Source: Promethearchaeota archaeon
GTDB lineage: Archaea; Asgardarchaeota; Lokiarchaeia; Sigynarchaeales; SOKP01
Assembly (NCBI GenBank): GCA_030605085.1
Contig: JAUWBH010000095.1
Span: 1-22,906, forward strand
Direction: 5' to 3'
DNA length: 22,906 nt
Shown here: piece after piece, positions 7,791 through 15,875 of the stretch
How positions within the stretch are numbered: the first letter of the stretch is position 1
Layout of the letters: each line of letters opens with the position of its first letter
The notes under the pieces: generated by a model
Told to the model about the DNA's origin: nothing
Databases searched by the model: none
The model's input: only the letters and a program-made list of their open reading frames with translations
Position numbers and translations under genes: made by a program

Positions 7791-9458
7791 TTAAATAAAC
7801 AATATTCCTATTGTTGATAAAATTATCCCTAATATTATAAAAATTAAATTTAATACTCTAAAAATTGGATATTCCGATGCAATTTCTCGAGGGCTCGATG
7901 CCATTGTATAACCGCTAAATGACATCGTAGAAAAGAGTCCTAACCAGAAAATAAAGCAAATATTCAATAAAACCAATGCAATAGATTGATGAACAATATA
8001 CATAACAAATCCTAAACAAATGCTATTAACTATTCCTATAAAAATTCCTTTTATAATAAATTTTCTAGTGAAATTCGTTATTGGAAATAATATAGATAAC
8101 ATCAGATTAGTGAAAATTACCGCGAGCAACAACTCTCCTATAATAAATAATCTGTTAAACTCTATTAATCCTAAAAACCATAATGCAAGTAAAAGTATTA
8201 ACAACAGGACTGACACTTTTAGAAAAATTTTTCGGAGTAGAAACGTTGTATGCGTAATTCCTGCCCTGATTCTATGTGAAAATGTGAATTTAGCAATTTT
8301 CATTTTTTCTGGTTTTCGAGCGGGTTTTTCTTTGAGATATTTCGGTAATTGTTTTGACCAGATGGGACCATACTTAATGTTGAAAGGAAATTCAGGCGAT
8401 TCATGTAAGAGTGGTGCCTCTACACCTCCAGCGGATAGTTGTGGCAGAAGCAGTGTTCTTCTGTTGCTTCGTCTTTCCAGTCCCGTTGCCTCAATAGCTT
8501 CGATAAGTTGTTTGTTTCCAAAATCACCACCACGCGCAGCACACCAAACATTTATACCACGAGTATCTACACACAGTACCCATGCGTCAATCTTTTTTAA
8601 ATCTTTCATAACGCGTATATACGTATAATCGTAATTTGCGGTTACGATTATCGGTGATTCAGGTGTGGGATTTCCCGATGAATAAATCCCCGGTTCTTTA
8701 GCTACATGGTCAATTTGACCGGTAAACAAACAACGAATAATTCTCAGTTTTGCATTTATTCCTTTAAATTTTTTCTTTATAGGTTGATAAAATCCCGGTT
8801 CTTCTCCAAATTTTTCAGTGTCTTTTTGTAGAACTATGGCTCGAATCGACCCATGCTTCCAGTTATATTCAGAGACTAATTTAAATCCTATGGGCTCGAT
8901 ATAATTATTAAAACATCTCAAAGGATGCTTTAAGCCTGATCTACGCCATTTTAATTTCTTTTTATACCACCATCTTTTTAATTTAAATCCAAGTTTCCAA
9001 AATCCATAAGGAACAAATTCGGCAGCTAAAATTAAGTTACCATTTGATTTCAATGACTTCCAAGCGTTTCGAAGAAAAATCTGTTGTTCAAAAGGGCGAA
9101 GTTCTGAAAGCAGAAATGTGCTTACAATAACATCTTGAGATTTTTCCTCGACTGACCAATCTTTTATTGTTCCTATTTGATATAATAAATCTACTTCTGC
9201 GTCTTGAGGGTAATTTTTCATCGCATTATTGATCATCATTGGATTTTTATCAAGGGCAATAACAGAATTCCCTTTCAATGCCATTTTCGTAACAAGATTA
9301 CCAGTGCCGCAACCAACTTCTAATATTGATTCTGAGGTTTTGATGTGTTCTAAAACCCATTTTTGAACTTTTAAATTAATTCCTTTTGTAAGTGCTTTGA
9401 ATTTTTCATCGTACGTATCTGGCTCTTCTTCCAATTTACGCATATATACAACGGCCAT
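7791..9458 (-). CDS. SAM methyltransferase fused to HgcA-like corrinoid membrane protein
   Basis: A 555-residue three-part protein. Residues 40-215 are a class I SAM methyltransferase (ILEVGCGTGN at 45-54, Asp70 in VIALDKNP). Residues 250-405 match the corrinoid-binding domain of HgcA: PGIYSSGNP, SPIIVTANYDY, then the cap-helix motif GINVWCAARGGDFG, with Cys306 in the place of the cobalt-ligating Cys of HgcA. RTLLLPQLSAGGVEA and IKYGPIW then match the family order. Residues 411-555 hold five predicted transmembrane helices, as in HgcA. The usual N(V/I)WCA(A/G)GK reads NVWCAARG here, so the GK is altered. True HgcA lacks the methyltransferase. By family knowledge it would carry a methyl-corrinoid and transfer the methyl group; the acceptor (mercury or something else) is unknown. 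ATG 9458 lacks a Shine-Dalgarno; an in-frame ATG lies at 9443. Confidence 0.85.
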   Translation of the reverse strand: MAVVYMRKLEEEPDTYDEKFKALTKGINLKVQKWVLEHIKTSESILEVGCGTGNLVTKMALKGNSVIALDKNPMMINNAMKNYPQDAEVDLLYQIGTIKDWSVEEKSQDVIVSTFLLSELRPFEQQIFLRNAWKSLKSNGNLILAAEFVPYGFWKLGFKLKRWWYKKKLKWRRSGLKHPLRCFNNYIEPIGFKLVSEYNWKHGSIRAIVLQKDTEKFGEEPGFYQPIKKKFKGINAKLRIIRCLFTGQIDHVAKEPGIYSSGNPTPESPIIVTANYDYTYIRVMKDLKKIDAWVLCVDTRGINVWCAARGGDFGNKQLIEAIEATGLERRSNRRTLLLPQLSAGGVEAPLLHESPEFPFNIKYGPIWSKQLPKYLKEKPARKPEKMKIAKFTFSHRIRAGITHTTFLLRKIFLKVSVLLLILLLALWFLGLIEFNRLFIIGELLLAVIFTNLMLSILFPITNFTRKFIIKGIFIGIVNSICLGFVMYIVHQSIALVLLNICFIFWLGLFSTMSFSGYTMASSPREIASEYPIFRVLNLIFIILGIILSTIGILFI

Positions 9459-9503
9459 TTTTAGAATACAATAACTATATTTTTTTATGAATCAAAATTT
9501 AAA

Positions 9504-9511
9504 TTATATAA
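9504..9511 (-). promoter_or_regulatory. TATA box of the HgcA-like/HgcB-like operon
   Basis: TTATATAA within a run of AT, centred about 50 bp before the ATG at 9458. It would place transcription start near 9480, with a short leader without Shine-Dalgarno. Assigned by likeness and spacing. Confidence 0.45.
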
Positions 9512-9548
9512 CCTTGAAATATTAACAGAATGCTTCACATAAAGATTT

Positions 9549-9720
9549 TTAGATTTGAATAAAAATTTTTTTGAATTTGAATTTATGTCCTGTAAAAATA
9601 AAATGACCCGTGTTTGGATTGTCTTTTGTAATTTTAATGGAATTCAGTTTTAGACTCTTAAGGGAAAGTTGAGCTAACTCTTTTGAAGCTTGTTCAGCTC
9701 TCTTTAATACGCTTTTCAAT
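9549..9720 (-). pseudogene. Partner-gene fragment overlapping the small coiled-coil gene (N-terminal part)
   Basis: A minus-strand frame overlaps the end of the 86-residue gene in another frame. It reads LKSVLKRAEQASKELAQLSL, then SIKITKDNPNTGHFIFTGHK and FKFKKIFIQI, stopping at TAA 9549-9551. A TTG is the only possible start. At HKFKF it shares a 27 bp sequence with 10219-10245 (24 of 27 identical). The second locus continues with different, protein-like sequence, so this looks like the front half of a gene whose back half survives at the other locus. A translationally coupled 56-residue protein is the alternative. Family not recognised. Confidence 0.35.
9572..9598 (+). repeat. 27 bp direct repeat, copy 1
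   Basis: TGAATTTGAATTTATGT followed by ten less conserved bases; matches 10219-10245 at 24 of 27 positions. It encodes the same peptide (HKFKF) on the minus strand in both places, so it marks the point where two copies of one gene were broken. Confidence 0.6.
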
Positions 9721-9954
9721 CTGTTTCAGCTCGTTTTCTACATTTTCTAGGCTTTTCGATAATCCTTCCCATTCTAAAAATTCTTCTAAAAGAATGTGAT
9801 CTTCTGGTTCAGGAATTTCGTTAGAGGTCCATTTTTCTACAAAATCCTTCGTTATCATCCCATATTTCGCCTCGAAAATTTGTAACTCCCCTAAAACCCA
9901 TTCCCTTAAATCAATCTTTTTTTTTATTAAATCTATTTCCTCAATCAAAGTCAT
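9694..9954 (-). CDS. Small acidic coiled-coil protein, possible antitoxin
   Basis: An 86-residue, charged, mostly helical protein: LIEEIDLIKKKIDLREWVLG, then FEAKYGMITKDFVEKW, then LEEFLEWEGLSKSLENVENE and a lysine/glutamate-rich end. The pattern of a heptad helix, YGM-x-x-x-x-F-x-x-K-W, a short acidic linker and EWEGL resembles small archaeal proteins encoded ahead of short toxin-like genes (TumA-like antitoxins). That likeness is from memory, not a search. Start at ATG 9954; GAGGAT a few bases upstream may be the ribosome binding site. It is flanked by two broken pieces of what may be its partner gene, which fits a decaying toxin-antitoxin locus. Confidence 0.55.
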   Translation of the reverse strand: MTLIEEIDLIKKKIDLREWVLGELQIFEAKYGMITKDFVEKWTSNEIPEPEDHILLEEFLEWEGLSKSLENVENELKQIEKRIKES

Positions 9955-9987
9955 TGAAATCCTCTGAGTTTTTTATTATCAACATAA

Positions 9988-10255
9988 TTATGTAAAAAAA
10001 AAAATAAAAATTTTTGGGTGAGAAAAAACAATTATTTTAAAAATTCTATAATATTTTGAAAATGTTGGATTTTCGAAGATATATTTATAGACCATTGCTA
10101 AGGCTTCAGCGGAATATTGCATCATCTTTTACATTAAGAGTAAATTCCTTTCCGGGAATTTTCTTTTTAATTGAAGATTCAAATTCTCTTAAATTTTTTA
10201 GATCATAATTCAAATATGTGAATTTGAATTTATGTGTTATAAAAATAGTATTTAA
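9988..10255 (-). pseudogene. Frameshifted back half of the partner gene
   Basis: Two overlapping minus-strand frames. The first (10255 to TGA at 10106-10108) has no start and reads IFITHKFKFTYLNYDLKNLR, then EFESSIKKKIPGKEFTLNVK. The second (ATG 10122 to TAA 9988-9990) reads MQYSAEALAMVYKYIFENPT, then FSKYYRIFK before an AT-rich end. Joined by one frameshift they make a continuous protein-like sequence. The HKFKF segment is shared with the fragment at 9549-9720. The family was not recognised. This accounts for most of the 474 bp gap between the coiled-coil gene and the SMC operon. Confidence 0.4.
10219..10245 (+). repeat. 27 bp direct repeat, copy 2
   Basis: Partner of 9572-9598. It lies at the start of the preserved back half of the broken gene. 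Confidence 0.6.
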
Positions 10256-10359
10256 ATTTTATTATAAGATAAATACTTCTCAATACACCTATTTAAATTT
10301 AACTATTTTTGTCGGATTGCTTTTATAGGTTAATATAGAGAAGATACATCATAGAAAAA

Positions 10360-10368
10360 TTTATATAT
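10360..10368 (+). promoter_or_regulatory. TATA box of the AAA-SMC-kleisin-ScpB operon
   Basis: TTTATATAT preceded by an A-rich stretch (GAAAAA) that could act as a BRE. Transcription would start near 10390 and leave a leader of about 40 bases before ATG 10429. No other promoter is evident within the tightly spaced operon downstream. Confidence 0.5.
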
Positions 10369-10428
10369 TGTTCCGTTCCATTAATTTAATGTCCAGAAAC
10401 GAATGTAATAAATTAAATCAGTATTCAT

Positions 10429-11712
10429 ATGACAGATTCAGATGATATTTCCGGCATTTCACGGTATTTTCGGAGAATTTTACCTTCGGAAATTAATATA
10501 GATAAAGAAGATATTTTTTATCGGGATAAATATAACGAAATAATTAATTACATTAAGGTTTTATTGACTGATTCTGAAAATCTGGAAATTATTAATTACC
10601 TCAAGCCTAAAGGAACCCTCCTAATTAACATTAATCTTGGAACGGATATTATAGACTATATAAAATTGATTTCAAGCAATTACTATTTAGAGTATTTTGA
10701 ATTAAACAATGCTGAAATAAGAAATTCGCCAGAAGAATTTTTTAATAATTTTAATGACATTTTAAAGAATTTTGTTAATATTAGGGAAGATACAGATGTA
10801 AGCGAAAAGGATTTACAAACCCCTAAAGATGATAGAGAAGCGAATGAACTTGAAATCCCCAAAATAGAGGAATCTAATAAAAAAAAATTAATATTAATTA
10901 ATCAGCAACATAATCTTAACAAAATAAGTAATGGTAAAAGTTTATTTGATATTTTTATCCATAATTTCCAATATAAATATAATTTTATCGAAAAAAATTT
11001 AATATTAGTATGGATTAATTACGATTACGATGAAATCGCGGAAAATTCAAGCGAATTATTTAATGTATTTGATCTATTTATTAAAATTCCATTAATAAAT
11101 AAAGTTGAACGAGAAACAATTTTAAGAAACTTTTCTGAAAGAAATCCAAAAATCGTTTTTGATATTAACGCAATTGTTAATTATACCGAAAATTGGGAAG
11201 TAAAGGACATAAATCAATTATTGAAAGTTGCGATATTTAAACAATTTATAAATACTGACATAAATAATGTAAGCAATGAAATTACGGATGTATTAATCAA
11301 TTTAATTGAATCCGGGGAATATATACCGCTGAAAACTTATAAACCCTTAAAGGATCAAAAGATTAAGGAGTCTATGCCAAATTCGCGAGTTAAAATAGAC
11401 CAAACTCTGCAATTAGACGAAGCTCCAGAAGAATATATTAAAGAGAGGAATGAATTAATCAATCAAATTCAGAAGGAAAGTGTCTCAGAATTTATGTTAA
11501 ATCAATTATACGAAAATGCAGCTTCAAAAAATTATAACGAATTAATTCTCATAATTGATAAGCTTTATAAAAAAGAGCCTCTTCAAGACAACGATAGAAA
11601 GCTACTGGCGAAATACCCATTTATTTTAAATGATTCACCAAATATGGCCCAAATTTATTTAGAAAAGGCTAAAAAACGAGTAGATCTCATGAAAAAAGCG
11701 TTTGGAAAATAA
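10429..11712 (+). CDS. Degenerate AAA+ (pseudo-ATPase) protein, first gene of the SMC operon
   Basis: A 427-residue protein with the outline of an AAA+ domain but without its catalytic residues. LKPKGTLLININLGTDIIDY (about 58-77) sits where KPPKGVLLYGPPGTGKT would be, with no Lys-Thr. YLEYFELNNAEI (86-97) matches the strand after Walker A. KKLILINQQHNL (152-163) replaces the hhhhDE Walker B. NLILVWINYDYDEI (190-203) is at the sensor-1 place, and LFIKIPLINKVERETILRNF (216-235) matches the IPLPDxxxRxxIL region of Cdc48/Vps4-type AAA domains. The C-terminal 100 residues are charged and helical. It lies 28 bp before the SMC gene, so a structural or regulatory role with SMC is inferred. No nucleotide hydrolysis is expected. 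Confidence 0.6.
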   Translation: MTDSDDISGISRYFRRILPSEINIDKEDIFYRDKYNEIINYIKVLLTDSENLEIINYLKPKGTLLININLGTDIIDYIKLISSNYYLEYFELNNAEIRNSPEEFFNNFNDILKNFVNIREDTDVSEKDLQTPKDDREANELEIPKIEESNKKKLILINQQHNLNKISNGKSLFDIFIHNFQYKYNFIEKNLILVWINYDYDEIAENSSELFNVFDLFIKIPLINKVERETILRNFSERNPKIVFDINAIVNYTENWEVKDINQLLKVAIFKQFINTDINNVSNEITDVLINLIESGEYIPLKTYKPLKDQKIKESMPNSRVKIDQTLQLDEAPEEYIKERNELINQIQKESVSEFMLNQLYENAASKNYNELILIIDKLYKKEPLQDNDRKLLAKYPFILNDSPNMAQIYLEKAKKRVDLMKKAFGK

Positions 11713-11740
11713 AATAAAAAGGTTATAGTGATAAAAAATA

Positions 11741-14700
11741 ATGAATGCTCAAGTTCAAATCAATGGTAATAAAAGCAAACTCAATTCAAAAATAAAAAAT
11801 GAAGTTTATATCAAAAAGGTTATTCTAGAAAATTTTTTATCGTTCCAAAAAGACGAAGTAGAATTTAACAATTCAAGATTCGTTATAATAGTTGGACCTA
11901 ATTGGTCGGGAAAAACCTCAATATTTCAAGCTATAAAATTTGCTTTAGGTAGCAACGAAAGGGACGAACGCTATAAAAAATGGTCGGATTTTATTAGGCA
12001 CGGGCAAGACCATGCGATGGTTGAACTCCACATCAATAGTGATGACGAAATAATTCAGATAAGAAGGACTGTTGTTAGGGGGCAATCGCCATATTTTTCA
12101 ATTAAAAGAAAAGATGATAAAGAGTTTAGAAGGGTTCAGGCAATTGAAATTCAAAACCTTGTTGCGGAACTGAATTATAATCCTGATAATCATTTTGCTT
12201 TCGTAAGTCAGGGAAAAATTGATGCTATTAAGAGTTTAAAACCAACAGAATTGTGTTCGTTTCTTGAAAAGGGGATTGGATTAAAAGGATTGAGAGAAGA
12301 GATTTTACAACAAAAAGGAAATGTTCTTAACTTAAACAAAGACCTTAATTCTCTGGTTAGTAAGAAAAATGTCCTAAATATTAGTTTGGACCTTTTACAG
12401 CCAAAACTTGAACGGTTAAAGCAAAAGAAAAAGTTACTCGAAATAAAAAAAGGTTATGAAGACGAATTTTTATGGGCAAATAGAAAAAAATTGCAGGAAG
12501 ATATCAAAAATCTCGAAAGAATACTTTTAACACTTAGGGTAGTCATTGACGAAATTAAAAGAAAAAAAGATGAAGTCGAGAATGAAATCAAAAAATTTGA
12601 AGAAAACATCTCAAAAATAGAACAAAATATAAACGAACTTTCGCAAAAATTAGGAGAAAAGAACTATAAAAAACAAGAATATATAAAAGAAATTCAAAAC
12701 TGGCATAAAAAGAAAATCGATATTAAACTAGAACTGGATGAATTAGCGGAAAAAATCTCAAAAGCCGAAAAAATCTTAAATAATTATGTGAATCAAAAAG
12801 AAAGCTTGGATAACGAGCTAAAAATTATTAACAACGAAAGGTCAAAAATTGAAAAAAAAGTTGACAATTTAATCAAAGAGCAGAATACTTTAGCAAAGAA
12901 AATTGAAGCAAATAAAAAATTTTTGGAAGAATATAATCGGGTAATAGCATTAAAGAAAGAAAAGTTAGATGATATTAAAGAAAATAAGGAAGACATTAAA
13001 ATAATTAATAACGAAATTAACCAAATATTTCAGAGTTTTAAAGATATTCAACATAAATTAAACAAGAATAAATGGTTTTTAGAAAATCCGACAAAAAATT
13101 TATTATCCCAACTTGATAAAGAACTCCGACAAGTTAATACAAAGCAATATTCAATTGAAACCGATATAAAAGATCTAGAACGAGAAAAGTTTAATAAATT
13201 GAGGAAACTAAAACCTCTTCAAGCGTCGCTTAGGGAACGTCGAATCGTTCTCCCTACAAACATAACAATTCTGAAGGATGAAATTAAAAAACGAGATTTA
13301 AACGTAAAGGGGCCTATTATTGAATACCTGAAATACGATGATAATTTAAGCTACGCTATTGAATCAATTTTGGGTGAAAAACTACTTTACAGTTTTGTTG
13401 CCGATAATTGGGACACATTAGACTTATTAAAAAGGTTAAAAAACAAGTATAAGGCGTATTGCAATATTTACGTTCCTAAGAGCATTAAAGTAACTCCTTT
13501 ACTTAAAATTTCAGCTACAGGGACAATAGGTTATTTAGCTGAACTTATAAAAGTTATTAACAATGACATGGACATTAAGAAAGTTATATATTCAAAAGTA
13601 AAAAATTGCTTAGTTGTTAAAGATTATCGCTCAGGAAAAGAAGTACACAGAAATTATAATTTTAAAAGTAAATGTGTTACATTAAAAGGAGAACAAATAA
13701 TTTCTTATAAATATGTATACGAAACACCTTTTATAAAACCATTAAAAGGATTGTTAAGTGTGGGAACTCAGCAAGAACAGTCAAAAATATTAGAATCCGA
13801 AATAAATTCTTTAAACGAGCGTATTTTAGAATTAAATGTTGAAGTCTCGAAATTGGACAAGAAACAAAGAGAACTTTTTAATAAAAAAGAGTCATTTAAC
13901 GATCTTTTGTATAGTTTTAATCAGAAAGAAAGATTAACTAGAAAAAAGAATACATTATACGACGAACGATCTGTTATTGAAGAAAATAACTCATTGATTA
14001 AAAATGAAATTAAAGACATAAACATTAAAATAAAGAAATTAGAAGCCCAAAAGGACCCCGAATTCTTTAAATGGAACAACAGAATTAAAGAAATTCCAGA
14101 GGAATTAAGTAATTATAATATTGAGAAGAAAAAATGGGATCAAAAATTAAACGAAAATCAAGAAATCCTAAAAGAAGTTGAAGATAAAATAAATTCGCAT
14201 AATAATGCCCTTTCTGTCGTAAAACTGAATTATGATACAAAAAAAGAAGATTTTCAAAAGTCAGATAAAGATGCGTTTAATACCTATAGAGAATTAGAAA
14301 ATATTGAAGAAGAAATTGACGAAATCAATCAAAAAATCTTAGAATTTAAAGACTCTAAAACCAAAAAACAGGAAGAAAAAAGCGTTTTAGATAAAAAAAA
14401 TATTCAGTTAAGTCTTAATTTAGAGCAGGAAAATGTCAAGCTAAACTCTTCTAAACAAGAGTTAGAATCAAAAAAAGAAGATTTAGAGAGAATAGATTCG
14501 CAGATTGGACCTTTAATTTTAGAAGAAAAAATAAAAATTCGCCCGATTGAAGAAATTAAAGGAGATATTCAAAAGATCGATAAAGAACTTCTTAAATACT
14601 TAGATGTTGACGAATCTATTTTAATCGAGCGAGACCAAATCATGTCGGGCTTAAAGGAAATTGCTAAAAATCAGAAGAATTTAGAGAATGACGTCAAAGC

Positions 14701-15217
14701 GGCCATGAGAACAGAAAATAAAATGGAGACTACTTATTACGATAAATTTAAGGTAATTCTTAACGATTTGAAAACAAAGATTAATAATAAGTTTAAATCG
14801 TCACAAATAAAACTATTTTCTTCCCTTGAATTAGTGGGAGATTTTGAAGTACTAGGCGTTGATATAAAAGCTGCCACTTCAAAAGACCAATTAAAATCGT
14901 GTACTGCTCTAAGTGGAGGTCAAGTTTCGCTCGTCTCAATTTGTTTAATTCTTTTTCTTCAAGAAATAAAACCTTCGCCACTATGCATGTTTGATGAACC
15001 TGGTATGTTTTTAGACGAAAAAAATTCTGAAGTTGTTTATAATATGATTAAAGCAACTCTTGAGGAAAATCCAATCCAATTGCTAGTTTTTTTGCCACTC
15101 TCATCAAACGCATTATTTTTATTAGCGGAAAAATTAATTGGTATTGCTAGAACAGGAAAAAACGAAGCATCATCCGTATTTAAACCTAAAATTATAAAAA
15201 AGAGGAGTAAACAATAG
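11741..15217 (+). CDS. smc: SMC-family chromosome-organising ATPase
   Basis: A 1158-residue protein with full SMC layout. The N-terminal ATPase half starts KKVILENFLSFQKDEVEF, with Walker A GPNWSGKTS at 52-60 and the Q-loop Gln157 (FAFVSQGKID). A long coiled coil runs from about 190 to 500. The hinge, about 520-670, opens with NVKGPIIEYLKYDDNLSYAI. A second coiled coil runs to about 1010. The C-terminal ATPase half has signature LSGGQ at 1057-1061 and Walker B CMFDEP, with Asp1085 and Glu1086. It would form a V-shaped dimer closed by the kleisin encoded next. Oddities: Walker A has Trp where most SMCs have Gly and Thr instead of Ser, and the usual DEIDAALD is replaced by DEPGMFLD. It is clearly SMC rather than Rad50, which has a zinc hook instead of a hinge. 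Confidence 0.92.
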   Translation: MNAQVQINGNKSKLNSKIKNEVYIKKVILENFLSFQKDEVEFNNSRFVIIVGPNWSGKTSIFQAIKFALGSNERDERYKKWSDFIRHGQDHAMVELHINSDDEIIQIRRTVVRGQSPYFSIKRKDDKEFRRVQAIEIQNLVAELNYNPDNHFAFVSQGKIDAIKSLKPTELCSFLEKGIGLKGLREEILQQKGNVLNLNKDLNSLVSKKNVLNISLDLLQPKLERLKQKKKLLEIKKGYEDEFLWANRKKLQEDIKNLERILLTLRVVIDEIKRKKDEVENEIKKFEENISKIEQNINELSQKLGEKNYKKQEYIKEIQNWHKKKIDIKLELDELAEKISKAEKILNNYVNQKESLDNELKIINNERSKIEKKVDNLIKEQNTLAKKIEANKKFLEEYNRVIALKKEKLDDIKENKEDIKIINNEINQIFQSFKDIQHKLNKNKWFLENPTKNLLSQLDKELRQVNTKQYSIETDIKDLEREKFNKLRKLKPLQASLRERRIVLPTNITILKDEIKKRDLNVKGPIIEYLKYDDNLSYAIESILGEKLLYSFVADNWDTLDLLKRLKNKYKAYCNIYVPKSIKVTPLLKISATGTIGYLAELIKVINNDMDIKKVIYSKVKNCLVVKDYRSGKEVHRNYNFKSKCVTLKGEQIISYKYVYETPFIKPLKGLLSVGTQQEQSKILESEINSLNERILELNVEVSKLDKKQRELFNKKESFNDLLYSFNQKERLTRKKNTLYDERSVIEENNSLIKNEIKDINIKIKKLEAQKDPEFFKWNNRIKEIPEELSNYNIEKKKWDQKLNENQEILKEVEDKINSHNNALSVVKLNYDTKKEDFQKSDKDAFNTYRELENIEEEIDEINQKILEFKDSKTKKQEEKSVLDKKNIQLSLNLEQENVKLNSSKQELESKKEDLERIDSQIGPLILEEKIKIRPIEEIKGDIQKIDKELLKYLDVDESILIERDQIMSGLKEIAKNQKNLENDVKAAMRTENKMETTYYDKFKVILNDLKTKINNKFKSSQIKLFSSLELVGDFEVLGVDIKAATSKDQLKSCTALSGGQVSLVSICLILFLQEIKPSPLCMFDEPGMFLDEKNSEVVYNMIKATLEENPIQLLVFLPLSSNALFLLAEKLIGIARTGKNEASSVFKPKIIKKRSKQ
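15202..15207 (+). promoter_or_regulatory. Shine-Dalgarno deciding the kleisin start (GAGGAG)
   Basis: GAGGAG lies inside the last SMC codons, six bases before ATA at 15214. It is the best ribosome binding site in the region and points to ATA as the start of the kleisin frame, which has no ATG, GTG or TTG for the next 98 codons. Confidence 0.6.
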
Positions 15218-15861
15218 AAAATAAAGACGCTTATATAGAGATTAAAAAAAAAGTAGAGGACGTTCAAAATAAGGTTCTCTCAGGAAAGATTTCCTTATTA
15301 GATTTTGAATTAGTTCCGATTTTTAACGAGTTAAAAGATTCTTTAAATGTTTTTGACCTTAACGAACAATCAAAAACTTATAAAGATGCCTGTGGACTTC
15401 TAAATCTAAAATTTAACGAGCTAAAAATTTTACTTAGTTCATTAGATTCCGAAAAGAAATTTAAAGAATATCTAAAATCTGATCCTAGCGATTCAGAAAT
15501 TTATCAGTTGTTTTTGGGTTGTTGGAGAAAACCATTTATTATTGAAGCATTATCACTAAGATTTTTAGAGTTAAGTAGAGACCGCTTATGTAAAGAAAGA
15601 GGGCCCCCAATTTTTATAGAACATTTGGATAAAGTAAAAGTGAGTGATGATTTTATACTAGAAGTACCAAAACAAAAATTTACGGAAAAAATGATGAATT
15701 TTTTAAATAAAATTCAAAGCAAATTACCTTGCTATTTTGAAGATGTTTTCGAGGAGGATAAGGATCAAATTGTAATCTTCGAAAATTTCGTTTATCTTTT
15801 GCACCTACTTCAGTTAAAAAAAATTAAATATCAAAAAGAAACAAGCACTTTATATATGTAA
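15214..15861 (+). CDS. scpA: ScpA-like kleisin with apparent ATA start
   Basis: The frame is open from 15211 (after TAA 15208-15210) to TAA 15859-15861 and encodes about 215 residues, near normal ScpA length. The N-terminal helical part contains VEDVQNKVLSGKISLLDFEL, which would bind the SMC neck. The C-terminal winged helix reads KLPCYFEDVF, then IVIFENFVYLLHLLQLKKIK and YQ, matching the ScpA pattern FLALLELxxxGxVxxxQ that binds the SMC cap. The first ATG/GTG/TTG codon in frame is TTG 15508, which would delete the N-terminal domain. ATA at 15214 has GAGGAG six bases upstream and overlaps the SMC stop (ATAG), a normal coupling geometry. A mutated start or a base error (ATG read as ATA) is the alternative. 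Confidence 0.75.
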   Translation: MENKDAYIEIKKKVEDVQNKVLSGKISLLDFELVPIFNELKDSLNVFDLNEQSKTYKDACGLLNLKFNELKILLSSLDSEKKFKEYLKSDPSDSEIYQLFLGCWRKPFIIEALSLRFLELSRDRLCKERGPPIFIEHLDKVKVSDDFILEVPKQKFTEKMMNFLNKIQSKLPCYFEDVFEEDKDQIVIFENFVYLLHLLQLKKIKYQKETSTLYM

Positions 15862-15875
15862 GGAGTTGAATAAAA

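Noticed and set aside
8020..8628. Long plus-strand ORF opposite the HgcA-like gene
   Set aside because: It is the antisense shadow of a strongly supported gene, and its product has no recognisable domain or plausible composition.
7791..9458. Corrinoid protein as the CdhD subunit of CO dehydrogenase/acetyl-CoA synthase
   Set aside because: The five C-terminal membrane helices, the NVWCA cap helix and the adjacent HgcB-like ferredoxin fit HgcA; CdhD is soluble and sits among cdh genes, which are absent here.
11741..15217. Rad50 in place of SMC
   Set aside because: There is a folded hinge domain between the coiled coils and no CxxC zinc hook; kleisin and ScpB genes follow rather than mre11.
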